A stretch of 64,000 nt of DNA from an uncultured Wenzhouxiangella sp. (GCA_913057195.1 CAJXNL010000004.1:55231-119230), one strand, 5' to 3'. Shown: positions 1 to 8,448, counted from the first letter of the stretch. A program made the numbers and translations. Notes: a model not told the origin generated them from the letters alone.

Positions 1-151
1 GGAGCTCAATCAGTTGACCGCAAGGCCAACCGTGGCCCGGTAGACGTTGGTCCAGAGCAGATTGGCCTGTAGAGACAGTGGGTGTGGGGGGTTGGACGCG
101 GCCACGCCAGATGTCTGTTCGGGTGTTTAGCAGCTGTTGCAATGCTTCCAT
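1..151 (-). CDS. imuA: ImuA-like SOS mutasome protein, N-terminal part (cut by window edge)
   Basis: This open frame is absent from the ORF track because it runs off the left edge. Reading leftward from the ATG at 151-149 gives about 50 residues beginning MEALQQLLNTRTDIWRGR, with DQRLPGHGWPCGQLIEL further on. The pattern WRGR, then G-x-x-ALD-x-x-LPG-x-GWP-x-G-x-L-x-E, is characteristic of the N terminus of ImuA (RecA/SulA-like), which acts with ImuB and DnaE2 in translesion synthesis in many proteobacteria. A palindromic LexA box lies 31 bp upstream of the start, which fits damage induction. There is no strong ribosome site. The rest of the gene, and any imuB/dnaE2, lie outside the window, so the assignment rests on 50 residues plus the operator. 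Confidence 0.72.
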   Translation of the reverse strand, partial: MEALQQLLNTRTDIWRGRVQPPTPTVSTGQSALDQRLPGHGWPCGQLIEL

Positions 152-182
152 GAATTCAAACGATGAGCTGTTGGGGATTAAG

Positions 183-217
183 ACTGTAAATTAATACAGT
201 TATTGTAGGTTGGTCAA
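183..217 (-). promoter_or_regulatory. LexA operator overlapping the promoter of the imuA-like gene
   Basis: ACTGTAAATTAATACAGT (183-200) matches the gammaproteobacterial SOS box CTG-N10-CAG and is nearly palindromic. On the minus strand TTGACC (217-212) could serve as the -35, with a -10 such as TATTAA inside the box, so bound LexA would block RNA polymerase. LexA itself is encoded at 7744-8376 behind a similar box. Confidence 0.8.
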
Positions 218-272
218 GGCACAATGTGAAGCACATTGCAGGTGTTTGGTTTAAACTGGCGTTCTAGGCCGC

Positions 273-366
<94 letters not shown>

Positions 367-398
367 TTCTAATAATTTTCTATATAATGGGCCCCCAC

Positions 399-490
<92 letters not shown>

Positions 491-522
491 TCCCCCGAAG
501 CCTTTGATCATCCCAAGAAAAA

Positions 523-572
523 GCCACCATCTTGATGGTTCAACTGTGATGTTGAATCAAGCAAGCGGTGGC
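523..572. other. Imperfect long hairpin downstream of the tRNA-Ser pair
   Basis: GCCACC (523-528) pairs with GGTGGC (567-572). Inside, CTTGATGGTTCAAC pairs with GTTGAATCAAG, with two bulged G. No T-run follows on either strand. It may process or terminate the tRNA transcript; function is unproven. Confidence 0.35.
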
Positions 573-636
573 AGTGGTGGGTCCTACTTTTATGAGGTGA
601 GATGGGTGGCCAGTTTGACGCCACCAACACCCCATC

Positions 637-668
637 GCTTGGGCTGTCTTAACGAGCACAGCCCAAGC
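637..668. terminator. Hairpin near the 3' end of the fasciclin gene, no U-tract
   Basis: GCTTGGGCTGT and ACAGCCCAAGC form a perfect 11-bp stem with a 10-nt loop, 28 bp beyond the stop codon of the leftward fasciclin gene. No T-run follows on either strand, so if it ends transcription it is not a classical intrinsic terminator. It may instead protect the mRNA 3' end. Confidence 0.4.
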
Positions 669-695
669 TTGGATGGGCACTGATCAGCAAACCCT

Positions 696-1196
696 TTATT
701 CGGGCAAGATGACTGCGTCAATGACGTGGATTACGCCGTTCGATGCCTCAATGTCGGCTGTGACAACGTTCGCGCCTTTGATTGTGACACCGTCGGTGGC
801 ATCAATGGCCACGCTGCTGCCTTGGACTGTGTTGGGCGTGAGCGTTTGCCCAGCAATATCAGCCGACATGACTTTGCCCGGGAGGACATGGTAGGTGAGG
901 ATGCCTTGCAAGGTGGCCTTGTTCTCAGGCTTCAAAAGATCATCCAAAGTCCCTTCTGGCAATGCTGCAAATGCTGCATCAGTGGGGGCAAACACTGTAA
1001 AAGGGCCGTCGCCTTTTAGCGTTTCAACCAGATCAGCTGCATCCAACGCAGCAGCCAGGGTATTGAAAGACCCCGCGGCGACAGCGGTGTCCACAATGTC
1101 TTTTTGATCATGATTTCCATGGTTGTCGGCACTGGCCAGTGAGGCGAGAAGGGTCAGTGTGAATGTTAAAAAAATGTTTCTCAATTGTGATGACAT
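696..1196 (-). CDS. Secreted fasciclin (FAS1) domain protein
   Basis: The 166-residue product begins [23 protein letters not shown], a signal peptide with a likely cut after ASA. One FAS1 domain follows. Visible FAS1 features are the [15 protein letters not shown] segment, the conserved [15 protein letters not shown] block (H1-type motif), TYHVLPGKV, and a C-terminal [15 protein letters not shown]1 proteins act outside the cytoplasm in adhesion or surface interactions; the ligand here is unknown. The ORF track extends 44 codons upstream, but the ATG at 1196 follows AAGGGAG at good spacing and starts the signal peptide. The gene is monocistronic and divergent from the 1495 operon. Confidence 0.88.
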   Translation of the reverse strand: MSSQLRNIFLTFTLTLLASLASADNHGNHDQKDIVDTAVAAGSFNTLAAALDAADLVETLKGDGPFTVFAPTDAAFAALPEGTLDDLLKPENKATLQGILTYHVLPGKVMSADIAGQTLTPNTVQGSSVAIDATDGVTIKGANVVTADIEASNGVIHVIDAVILPE

Positions 1197-1494
1197 GGTG
1201 TCTCCCTTAAGTGTTAGACCGTATTGCGATGTTGGTGTATGTGGTGCGGAATAAACATAACCGCACCGAGTGAAGGTTGCGTGACTTGCGCATGCCACCT
1301 CGATGGCTGAATCCGAATCAATGCGCATTTCGATCTCGCGACCAATCTAGACGACCAACAGCTGCGAGAAGGGCTGGGTCTGATTGTGACCAATATGACT
1401 GGACAATTCACAAATGGAGGGAAGAGAGAAGTGGTTTTTCGGTGATGATCGAGGCAATGGTGTGGATGGACCTTTTGTGTTGTAGTATGGCTTC
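1197..1494. other. Divergent intergenic region, about 300 bp
   Basis: This region separates the fasciclin gene from the polysaccharide-type operon. No convincing gene is present; the ORF-track entries here are overlapping low-quality frames. Its right end holds TAGTAT (1483-1488), six nt before the start codon at 1495 and without a Shine-Dalgarno, a possible -10 box of a leaderless transcript. Confidence 0.5.
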
Positions 1495-2595
1495 ATGTTG
1501 AGACTAACCAAGCTCGTTTCGGTGACCTTAGTGGCCCTGATCAGTGCCTGTTCGGGAGAGGTGCAACGCGAAAACAATGAGGGATCCCAGAGCCTAAATG
1601 CAGATGTTTTTCAGATAGGCATCACAGGCGGGCTGAGTCGCATTCCTTGGGAGGTCGCCAAACGGTCACAATTGATCAGTGCGATAGAACAAAAACACGC
1701 CTTGAGGCTGGAGTTCATCAGTTTTGCCAACGAGGCCGATGCCGTGTTGGCCTATTCTGCCGGCCAAATCGATGGGGTAACGAGCACACTCAACACGATT
1801 GTGGGGACGCTGCAGGGCAGTGCGGGGGACAGTCACCTTATTTTACTGACTGACTTTTCGCAGTCGTCTCATGCTTTGCTCAGTAAAAGCATCGATGACA
1901 TCCAGAGCTTGTCAGATCAACCCGTCCATGTCCAGTTGAACACGGCGAGTCATTATTTTCTTTTTCGTGCACTGGAAAACGCCGGGTTGGAATTAAGCGA
2001 TGTTGAGTTGATTGATGCGTCGACCTTTGATCTCCAAGAGGGAGCCATTGATGGCAGTATCGAGACCATGGCAGTGGGCGCACCACTGCTTGGGCAGCTC
2101 CGGCCATTAACCGAGTTTCGGCCAATCACCACAAGCGAGATGCTGTTTGGTGAAATGATCGGCGGTTTGGCCGTGAGTGCGGATGTTTTAGAAAGCAACT
2201 CCGCTTTGGGCGCTGCTTTGGTCGAGGTGTGGTTTGCAGCGGTTGAGGAAATTATGGCAGACGATGGGACGTTTACGCGGGCAGGGCTTTCTGAAGTTGC
2301 TCAGCTGGCCGGACTGTCACCCAGATTGGTGGGAGAGTTGCTCTCTCCGAGAGACATCATTGCTGATCCGAAGCGTGCTTTAAGTTTGTTGAATGGGGAT
2401 AATCTCGATGCAACAATCTCAGGTGGCCAGCGCTTTAGAACCGCCGCCGAGGCTGCCTCAGAAGAGTTAGATCTTATGGCGTGCGCGTTCGAGTGTGACG
2501 GCGATGTTCTTGACAACGGAGTTGGAACACAGCTGCGGCTTGATGCAAAGTATCTTGAAGCATTTGTGCAGGGTACCAGCGGTGATGAAGGCTGA
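1495..2595 (+). CDS. Periplasmic substrate-binding-protein-like lipoprotein (NMT1/taurine type), orphan
   Basis: The 366-residue product has a lipoprotein signal (MLRLTKLVSVTLVALISAC, lipobox ISAC, Cys19). The mature part resembles ABC-type binding proteins of the nitrate/sulfonate/NMT1 class: ITGGLSRIPWEVAKRSQL near the start, FANEADAVLAYSAGQIDGV in lobe 1, and a hinge-like GSIETMAVGAPLL. No ABC permease or ATPase lies nearby. Its stop overlaps the next gene by 11 bp, and the next three genes encode a cysteine-rich protein, a GT2 synthase and an HlyD-like adaptor. It may therefore be a ligand sensor or accessory factor for that machine rather than a transporter component. The ligand cannot be read from sequence. 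Confidence 0.65.
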   Translation: MLRLTKLVSVTLVALISACSGEVQRENNEGSQSLNADVFQIGITGGLSRIPWEVAKRSQLISAIEQKHALRLEFISFANEADAVLAYSAGQIDGVTSTLNTIVGTLQGSAGDSHLILLTDFSQSSHALLSKSIDDIQSLSDQPVHVQLNTASHYFLFRALENAGLELSDVELIDASTFDLQEGAIDGSIETMAVGAPLLGQLRPLTEFRPITTSEMLFGEMIGGLAVSADVLESNSALGAALVEVWFAAVEEIMADDGTFTRAGLSEVAQLAGLSPRLVGELLSPRDIIADPKRALSLLNGDNLDATISGGQRFRTAAEAASEELDLMACAFECDGDVLDNGVGTQLRLDAKYLEAFVQGTSGDEG

Positions 2596-3148
2596 GTTAT
2601 CCAATGCTTTATTCGATGCTCTGCCCAAAACAGGGTGGCTCTATCCCGATCTGACGTTATCAGCTGCCCAGATGTATGGTCAAGGCGTCAGGGCAGACGA
2701 TCTCCACGCTTTGGTCGAGCGGGGGCTGGCTGAATCTAAGGTGCTGTGTCGCTGTGCACGATGCCCGGCATGCCAAACACATCAGTGCAGCATTTGGGAG
2801 CGGTGCATGCGATGTGAGTCCGCCAATCTGACCGCCATACCTTTGTTTCACCATATTCTTTGCGCGGCAATTTTCGAAGCGCCCAATGGGCTTGCTGCGG
2901 TCGAACGATGTGAGAAATGTGATCAGCCATTGGCAGATGAACCAGCGATGGTCGAGCCGGTGGGTGACACTTATCGATGCCGTGACTGTGGAGGACACTC
3001 ACCCGAGCCAAAACTTGCATTCTATTGTTTTGGCTGTCAGAAGGTTCACGCTTTTGATGAAGTGACGTTCCACCGCTTATGGAAGTTCAGGCGCGCCACA
3101 ACCCACTCAGCGCTGACCGATTCTGTGAGGCAAAAAAACGATGTTTGA
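2585..3148 (+). CDS. Cysteine-rich zinc-ribbon protein resembling TackOD1
   Basis: I chose the ATG at 2585 (187 residues), which overlaps the upstream stop, rather than the track start at 2495. The protein carries several metal-binding knuckles: CRCARCPACQTHQC near residues 54-67, CMRC soon after, CEKC about residue 115, CRDCGG about residue 137, and CFGC about residue 155. The intervening text (PLFHHILCA, then PVGDTYRCRDCGG) resembles from memory the TackOD1 metal-binding output domain (PF18551), known mainly from predicted signalling proteins. There is no signal peptide or membrane segment, so it is probably cytosolic. It overlaps the GT2 gene by 8 bp, which suggests it regulates or scaffolds that synthase. 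The family name is from memory and unverified. Confidence 0.55.
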   Translation: MKAELSNALFDALPKTGWLYPDLTLSAAQMYGQGVRADDLHALVERGLAESKVLCRCARCPACQTHQCSIWERCMRCESANLTAIPLFHHILCAAIFEAPNGLAAVERCEKCDQPLADEPAMVEPVGDTYRCRDCGGHSPEPKLAFYCFGCQKVHAFDEVTFHRLWKFRRATTHSALTDSVRQKNDV

Positions 3149-4415
3149 TGTGCCCTATCTACTGGGTGTCTTCTTCGGAGCTGCCCCGTTGGCAACCCTG
3201 GCCACCGTGTTTATCTTCGATGTGCCTCGTGATTTGCTGGCGCTGGCGGGGGTTGCTTTGGCCCGCGGCCGTAAGTTAGGCAAGAGGCAAGGTGAGACGT
3301 TGACCGCCGGGCACGACGGTGACGTGACGGTCATTATTGCCTCATTGAATGATCCAGAAGGGGTCTTGTTAAGTTTGGAAAGTTTGAGGGCGCAGGACCT
3401 TCCGCCGGCACGCGTGATCGTTTTTAGTGATGGTTCAACCGACTGCTCTGTGGCCGTGTTGAGCACCCTGCAACGACGTGGTGAGATTGATTTGGTCGTT
3501 GTTAACGATTTCAGGCTTGGTCGGGCAGCGGCAGGCAATGTCGCGCTTCGCTACGTTGAGACCGAGTTTGTTTTATTTATTGATTCTGATACCCGCTTAG
3601 AACCTGGAGCGATTGCCGCACTCCGGCGTCGCTTACTGACGCGCCCCGAGGCCGCCGTTTGTTCTGGAAACATCAGTGTCAGTAATCATAAAGACAGCAT
3701 TTGGGCAGGTTTGCAGCAGTTGGAATACATGATCTCGATCGATTTTGGTCGAGAATTCTCAGATACACTGGGCGCAGTGGCCTGTTGCTCGGGGGCATTA
3801 AGCATGTATCGCAGCACAATGCTCCAAGACGCTGGCGGTTTATCCTCAGGATCAGGAGAGGACTTGGCCACGACATTGAGACTGCGTCGCATGGGTTATG
3901 AGGTCCACTTTGAGGCAGACGCCTGGGCAAGAACAGCCGTGCCCTCGACGCTCAGTGGCCTGATCGATCAGCGACTGAGGTGGGATCGAGACGCTTTTAG
4001 GATACAGGTCGTGCAGTTTCACCAGCTTCGTAAGCAAGGCGCTAATGAGCCCTTGGCAAACTCGATTCAACGCTATGATTTTGTTCTATTTACCTTTTTG
4101 CCCACGCTGATGATGCCTCTGTTCTTGCCCATACTCACACAGGTGCCTGCTGATCTGCTGCCGAGTTTTCTGGCTGGGGGCTATGTATTTTTGATGTTGC
4201 TTGCAGCATTGATTCTTGCGCCCGTATTTATTGGATATCGGGGGCAAGTGTCGGTATTTCAATTGCTGTTGCTGCCGATTTTTCCGCTTTATCAAGGCAT
4301 CTTTATGAAGGGCGTTCGGCTGTATGCTTATGTCAGCGAGGCGATTTTTCATGCCTCGGCTCGAGATCGATATGTCCCCGCTCGAGTGCGCCAACGACTC
4401 AACGGTAAGTGCTGA
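3141..4415 (+). CDS. Membrane processive glycosyltransferase, family 2
   Basis: The 424-residue product has an N-terminal hydrophobic stretch (about residues 5-40), a cytosolic GT-A domain (about 60-300) and a C-terminal multi-pass region (about 310-400). GT2 synthase motifs are in order: an N-terminal VIIASLND strand, FIDSDTRL (DxD near residue 148), GSGEDLATTLR (catalytic GED in place of TED, near 240) and DQRLRWDRD (the QxxRW product-binding motif, near 276). That set is shared with cellulose, hyaluronan, chitin-like and poly-GlcNAc synthases, so a polymer made from a UDP-sugar and extruded through the inner membrane is likely. The sugar is not predictable. It is translationally linked to its neighbours on both sides. 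Confidence 0.85.
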   Translation: MFDVPYLLGVFFGAAPLATLATVFIFDVPRDLLALAGVALARGRKLGKRQGETLTAGHDGDVTVIIASLNDPEGVLLSLESLRAQDLPPARVIVFSDGSTDCSVAVLSTLQRRGEIDLVVVNDFRLGRAAAGNVALRYVETEFVLFIDSDTRLEPGAIAALRRRLLTRPEAAVCSGNISVSNHKDSIWAGLQQLEYMISIDFGREFSDTLGAVACCSGALSMYRSTMLQDAGGLSSGSGEDLATTLRLRRMGYEVHFEADAWARTAVPSTLSGLIDQRLRWDRDAFRIQVVQFHQLRKQGANEPLANSIQRYDFVLFTFLPTLMMPLFLPILTQVPADLLPSFLAGGYVFLMLLAALILAPVFIGYRGQVSVFQLLLLPIFPLYQGIFMKGVRLYAYVSEAIFHASARDRYVPARVRQRLNGKC

Positions 4416-5398
4416 TGCATATTCTGCGCGGTGGTGGTCAAGCGGGCCAGCGCGATGAGCGATATAAAAGCTCAGGGCGGGTGGTGAGGCTGATATATTC
4501 TATGGCGGTATTGGCCGTCATTGCATATGCACTGTATTTTTTCGGTCGCCCCTATCTTATCCTCGAAGGAGCGGGGATCGTATCAGCACCTAAAAAAGAT
4601 ATCGCGGCTGATCATGTGGCTGAAGTTGAGCTTGTCCATATCGAGCCAGGTGATCGGGTATACCCGGGAGCCTTGCTTTTTACAATCAACCGCTCAGGTT
4701 TTGCTGAGCGTTTGGATGAAATTCGCACGACACTTGCAGATCGTGAGCAAGATATTGACAGAGTTCTTCAAGAGCTCAAGGTCGCCGAGCGAATGATGCC
4801 CGTGCTGAACCGCCGAGTGAGTGAATTGGGCGGTGTATTAAAGCGAGCAGACGATCAGCCTGAAATTATGGATCTTTCAACACGAAGCACCCTGCATCGT
4901 GAATATGCTGAGGCTTCACGACAGCTTGAACAGAATCGGGCGCAGCGAGAAAACTTACCTGGTCTGCTTGATCAGTTGCAGCAAAACAAACGTGCGCTTC
5001 AACAACGCCAGTCGGAGATATTGCTGACCTGGAGAAACCGTCAGGTGGTGGCTCAGGAGGCCGGTATTATCGGGCCTGAGGTTGTTTCTGAAGGTGAGAC
5101 AGTGTTGACCGGTGAGGTTATGGCACAACTGCTCGACTCAAGTCGCCTTTATGTAATTTGGGAATTGCCTCAGCGAATGCTTCGATTGCCGCGTCTTGGC
5201 GAGCGGGTGATTGTGAAAGGTGTTCGTGTGCAAGTGACAGGGCGAGTGGATCGATTTGCCGCGATGGCTAGTCCCTCGCCCGGGGATCAACAGCGTCGTC
5301 GACGTCTTGTGTATGTCGCCATCAATCGTGAAGATGCGAAGTTATTGCCCCTAGAAAGCAGCGTGACAGTTCAGATGAATTACTTCTGGAACGATTGA
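4415..5398 (+). CDS. HlyD-like periplasmic adaptor with one membrane anchor
   Basis: The preferred start is the ATG at 4415, which forms a TGATG overlap with the GT2 stop; the track uses a GTG six nt earlier. The 327-residue product has one transmembrane helix (about residues 24-43), a split lipoyl/barrel-sandwich domain (VELVHIEPGDRVYPGALLF and later AGIIGPEVVSEGETVLTGE), and a central coiled-coil hairpin (about 95-205). The layout matches membrane fusion proteins and the HlyD-like part of Alg44, which works with the GT2 synthase Alg8 in alginate export. No PilZ domain is visible. I infer that it links the synthase to a periplasmic or outer-membrane exit route; no outer-membrane channel gene follows. 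Confidence 0.75.
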   Translation: MHILRGGGQAGQRDERYKSSGRVVRLIYSMAVLAVIAYALYFFGRPYLILEGAGIVSAPKKDIAADHVAEVELVHIEPGDRVYPGALLFTINRSGFAERLDEIRTTLADREQDIDRVLQELKVAERMMPVLNRRVSELGGVLKRADDQPEIMDLSTRSTLHREYAEASRQLEQNRAQRENLPGLLDQLQQNKRALQQRQSEILLTWRNRQVVAQEAGIIGPEVVSEGETVLTGEVMAQLLDSSRLYVIWELPQRMLRLPRLGERVIVKGVRVQVTGRVDRFAAMASPSPGDQQRRRRLVYVAINREDAKLLPLESSVTVQMNYFWND

Positions 5399-5665
5399 TC
5401 TGTCAGCTGAGCCGTAGGAGTCATGATCAGCCATAGGCTGCGATTTTAACGCGTTGATGACTGGCGCTGTCGGTGTTTCTGTGGCAGGCGATCCGTGCGA
5501 TTCAGATTCAGATTTAGATTCGGTTTCAGACGCTTTTGAGGTGCTGCGTCGGACTTCAGACCAGGATGAGAGGCCCTTGGGCTTGATTGCGGGCACTTCA
5601 ACATCTGCCGCACGAATTAAGAGAGTGATAAACTACCGGGATCATCGATTGTAAGGAGACAACCC

Positions 5666-6919
5666 ATGGGATTCCAACACGTCAAAATGCCTGAATCAGG
5701 CGATAAAGTGCGCATCGACAACGGCCGTTTGGTGGTCTCCGATCAGCCCATTTTGGGGTTTATTGAGGGTGATGGCATTGGTGTGGACATCACGCCCGCC
5801 TGCATGCGGGTTTGGAACGCCGCCATTGAAAAGGCCTATGGTGGCCAACGCAAGGTTCACTGGGCAGAGCTTTTCTTAGGGGAGAAAGCCGCCGGCATCT
5901 ACGACGGGGACTACTTTCCCCAGGAAACCCTGGATGCCATTCAAGATTTGACCGTGGCCATTAAGGGGCCGTTGACGACGCCGGTCGGTGAGGGCTTTCG
6001 CTCGCTGAATGTCTCGTTGAGGCAAACCCTTGATTTATATGCCTGTGTTCGGCCAGTGAAGTACTACAACGGCGTTCCCTCTCCGTTGAAAAAACCTGAA
6101 GATGTGGATGCGGTGATTTTCCGTGAGAACACTGAGGATGTCTATGCCGGACTCGAGTATGCATCGGGTACCCCTGAGAATAAAAAGCTGGCGACATTCC
6201 TGCGCGAGCAAATGGGCGCGGACTTCTTCGAAGATGCGGGTCTCGGGATCAAGCCGGTCTCGGCGGCGGGCTCAAAGCGCTTAGTCCGAAAAGCCATCCA
6301 GTACGCCATCGACAATAACCGCTCAAGCGTGACCTTGGTACACAAAGGCAACATCATGAAGTTCACCGAAGGCGCGTTTAGAAAGTGGGGGTACGAAGTC
6401 GCGGCCGAAGAGTTTGGGGATGTCACCATCACCGAAGACGAGCTGTGGGAAAAACACGACGGGAAAGCCCCCGAGGGCAAGATTGTCATCAAAGACCGAA
6501 TCGCCGACATCATGTTCCAGCTCATGCTGCTGCGGCCCGCGGAGTTCGATGTTTTGGCGACCATGAACCTCAATGGCGACTATTTGTCAGACGCCTTGGC
6601 TGCCGAAGTCGGCGGCATGGGGATTGCAGCGGGAGCAAACATGGCCGATCACGTTGCAGTGTTCGAAGCCACCCACGGCACTGCGCCAAAATACGCCGGA
6701 AAAGATCAAGTTAACCCGAGCTCACTGATGTTTTCGGGCTGCATGATGTTTGATTACATCGGGTGGCCTGAAGTGACTCAATTAATCGAAGCGGCGTTTG
6801 AAAAAGTGGTCTCTGACAAAGTGGTGACTTACGATTTCGCAAGGCTTCTGGAAGGCTCCACGAAGGTCTCCACCAGCGGATTTGCAGATGCCCTAATTGA
6901 CGCGATCAACCAAAGCTAA
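5666..6919 (+). CDS. icd: NADP-dependent isocitrate dehydrogenase
   Basis: The 417-residue enzyme of the TCA cycle makes 2-oxoglutarate, CO2 and NADPH from isocitrate. It starts [15 protein letters not shown] behind AAGGAG (5653-5658). The substrate loop [13 protein letters not shown] contains the serine that AceK phosphorylates in Escherichia coli. Metal ligands sit around [12 protein letters not shown]. The segment [10 protein letters not shown] carries the Lys-Tyr pair that sets NADP preference in the E. coli enzyme. Length agrees with the roughly 416-residue dimeric family. The 267 bp upstream hold only a low-complexity GATTCA-like repeat and no convincing gene. Confidence 0.97.
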   Translation: MGFQHVKMPESGDKVRIDNGRLVVSDQPILGFIEGDGIGVDITPACMRVWNAAIEKAYGGQRKVHWAELFLGEKAAGIYDGDYFPQETLDAIQDLTVAIKGPLTTPVGEGFRSLNVSLRQTLDLYACVRPVKYYNGVPSPLKKPEDVDAVIFRENTEDVYAGLEYASGTPENKKLATFLREQMGADFFEDAGLGIKPVSAAGSKRLVRKAIQYAIDNNRSSVTLVHKGNIMKFTEGAFRKWGYEVAAEEFGDVTITEDELWEKHDGKAPEGKIVIKDRIADIMFQLMLLRPAEFDVLATMNLNGDYLSDALAAEVGGMGIAAGANMADHVAVFEATHGTAPKYAGKDQVNPSSLMFSGCMMFDYIGWPEVTQLIEAAFEKVVSDKVVTYDFARLLEGSTKVSTSGFADALIDAINQS

Positions 6920-6950
6920 TGGGCACTGGATTTGGCAGCTTGGCTCGACC

Positions 6951-7784
6951 ATGACTGAGAATGTTTGGGAGCAGGCTCGGACGGCTTTGGCCGAAAGAGA
7001 TCCGTGGACCAAATGTGAGCAAGTGCAAGCCCTTTGGTCACTCGTGAGGCATCAGCCTGAGGGTTTAAAAGCCGACGACAAACCGAGTTGGTCCAGCGAG
7101 GAGCTGCCCTGCGGGCAGCCCGATCGTCCTGAGTTAATTCCACCGAATGAGCTGCCTCGGCGCGGCTTGGGATCTGTCGAGGGGCGAGTGGCTTTGATTC
7201 ATGCCATTGCGCATATTGAGTTTAATGCCATCAATTTGGGTCTCGATGCGGCCTGCCGCTTCCACGGAATGCCGGATGGCACGCACGGTACCGATCCGGG
7301 GCACTTTTATTGGGACTGGCTTAGCGTGGCCGCCGATGAGGCAAGACATTTTTTGATGTTATCTGGGCGTCTGTCAGATTTGGGCGCTCAGTATGGAGAC
7401 TTGCCGGCGCACAATGGTCTTTGGGCAATGGCGGTCAAAACACAGCACGATGTGCTTGTTCGAATGGCCTTGGTGCCGCGTGTGTTAGAGGCGCGTGGTT
7501 TAGATGTCACGCCCGGCATGATCGACAAGCTCAAGCAAGCCGAGGACCACGAGACCGTCAGACGATTGGAAATCATTTTGGAAGAAGAGGAAGCGCACGT
7601 CACCATCGGGACTCGCTGGTTTCGCTATTGCTGCGGTCTGGTGGGCTTGGAGCCTGACTCAACCTTTGATGAGCTTCTGCACACTTATTTTCAGCCGCCC
7701 CCCAAGGGGCCCTACAATGAGCCAGCAAGAAAGCGCGCGGGCTTTAGTGAGACAGAGCTTGCCCGTTTGAGAAAGAACGGATAA
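6951..7784 (+). CDS. DUF455 family ferritin-like protein
   Basis: The product is 277 residues from the ATG at 6951 (MTENVWEQARTALAERDPW); the track start 18 codons earlier overlaps icd and looks artificial. Helical ferritin-like metal-site patterns are visible: HIEFNAINLGLDAACRF, DEARHFLMLSGRL and LEEEEAHVTIGTRWF, which supply the E/H residues of a possible di-iron site. DUF455 proteins are widespread but their chemistry is not settled; some relate to tRNA-hydroxylase-like folds. Its 3' end overlaps the convergent lexA gene by 41 bp, so the two transcripts are complementary there. Confidence 0.8.
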   Translation: MTENVWEQARTALAERDPWTKCEQVQALWSLVRHQPEGLKADDKPSWSSEELPCGQPDRPELIPPNELPRRGLGSVEGRVALIHAIAHIEFNAINLGLDAACRFHGMPDGTHGTDPGHFYWDWLSVAADEARHFLMLSGRLSDLGAQYGDLPAHNGLWAMAVKTQHDVLVRMALVPRVLEARGLDVTPGMIDKLKQAEDHETVRRLEIILEEEEAHVTIGTRWFRYCCGLVGLEPDSTFDELLHTYFQPPPKGPYNEPARKRAGFSETELARLRKNG

Positions 7785-8376
7785 CACCCACCGCCAATCC
7801 CTCAACGGCAAACTCTTGGCCTGATCGCACTTTGATGGGGGGGTAAGCGGGATTGTGCGCGACAAGCTCAATGCCTCGCCCGCGACGTTTAAGCTCTTTG
7901 ACAGTGATCTCATCATCGATGCGCGCGACAACGATTTGGCCCGTTCTGGCCTCAGGCGTTTTATGCACCACCAGCATGTCACCATCGTTAATGCCTGCAT
8001 CAATCATGCTGTCACCGTTGACCTTAAGCAAAAAGTGCGGTTTGGGTGAAAAGGCTGATGGATCAACAGAAAGTTGGGCTTGCTGGTGTTCGACAGCCAA
8101 AATGGGTCGGCCTGCACTCACTCGCCCAATCACAGGCAGTGATTTGGCGCTCGCCGGGTTGGAATCACGAGCGATAACCCGAATGCCTCGGGCGGTGCCT
8201 TGTATCAACTCAATCACGCCTTGACGCTCTAAGGCTTTCAGATGGCACTGCGCCGCGTTGGGTGAAGAAAATTTGAAGTGTTTGACGATTTGAGCGCGCG
8301 TGGGCGGCCATCCGTGGCGATCGACGTGATCGGCAATGAAGTCGTAAATGGCCTGCTGGCGCTTGGTCAATGGCAT
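7744..8376 (-). CDS. lexA: LexA, SOS response repressor and autoprotease
   Basis: The 210-residue product has an N-terminal winged helix (MPLTKRQQAIYDFIADHV, then PPTRAQIVKHF) and a C-terminal S24 protease. The self-cleavage site is Ala88-Gly89 (GRVSAGRP), with catalytic Ser123 (NGDSMIDAG) and Lys160 (ITVKELKR). RecA-stimulated cleavage would derepress SOS genes such as the imuA-like gene at the left edge. The ATG at 8376 aligns with the family start; a GTG just before it is used by the ORF track. A LexA box sits at 8383-8400, so the gene is autoregulated. No Shine-Dalgarno is present, and the likely -10 is only six nt from the ATG. Confidence 0.97.
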   Translation of the reverse strand: MPLTKRQQAIYDFIADHVDRHGWPPTRAQIVKHFKFSSPNAAQCHLKALERQGVIELIQGTARGIRVIARDSNPASAKSLPVIGRVSAGRPILAVEHQQAQLSVDPSAFSPKPHFLLKVNGDSMIDAGINDGDMLVVHKTPEARTGQIVVARIDDEITVKELKRRGRGIELVAHNPAYPPIKVRSGQEFAVEGLAVGVIRSFSNGQALSH

Positions 8377-8382
8377 CACATT

Positions 8383-8411
8383 ACTGTATCAAAAAACAGT
8401 TCTGGCGTCAC
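8383..8411 (-). promoter_or_regulatory. lexA promoter with overlapping LexA box
   Basis: ACTGTATCAAAAAACAGT (8383-8400) fits CTG-N10-CAG. On the minus strand an extended -10, TGATACAGT, lies inside the box, and GTGACG (8411-8406) gives a 17-bp-spaced -35. The predicted transcription start falls at or next to the lexA ATG. Confidence 0.78.
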
Positions 8412-8448
8412 CTGTGCTCTTGGCCAGCGTCCGAGGGACGTTGTGTGG

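Noticed and set aside
5351-5596. Minus-strand S/E-rich ORF (81 aa) upstream of icd
   Set aside because: It overlaps the HlyD gene end, starts only at a GTG without a ribosome site, and its composition comes from a GATTCA-like short repeat; no family recognised.
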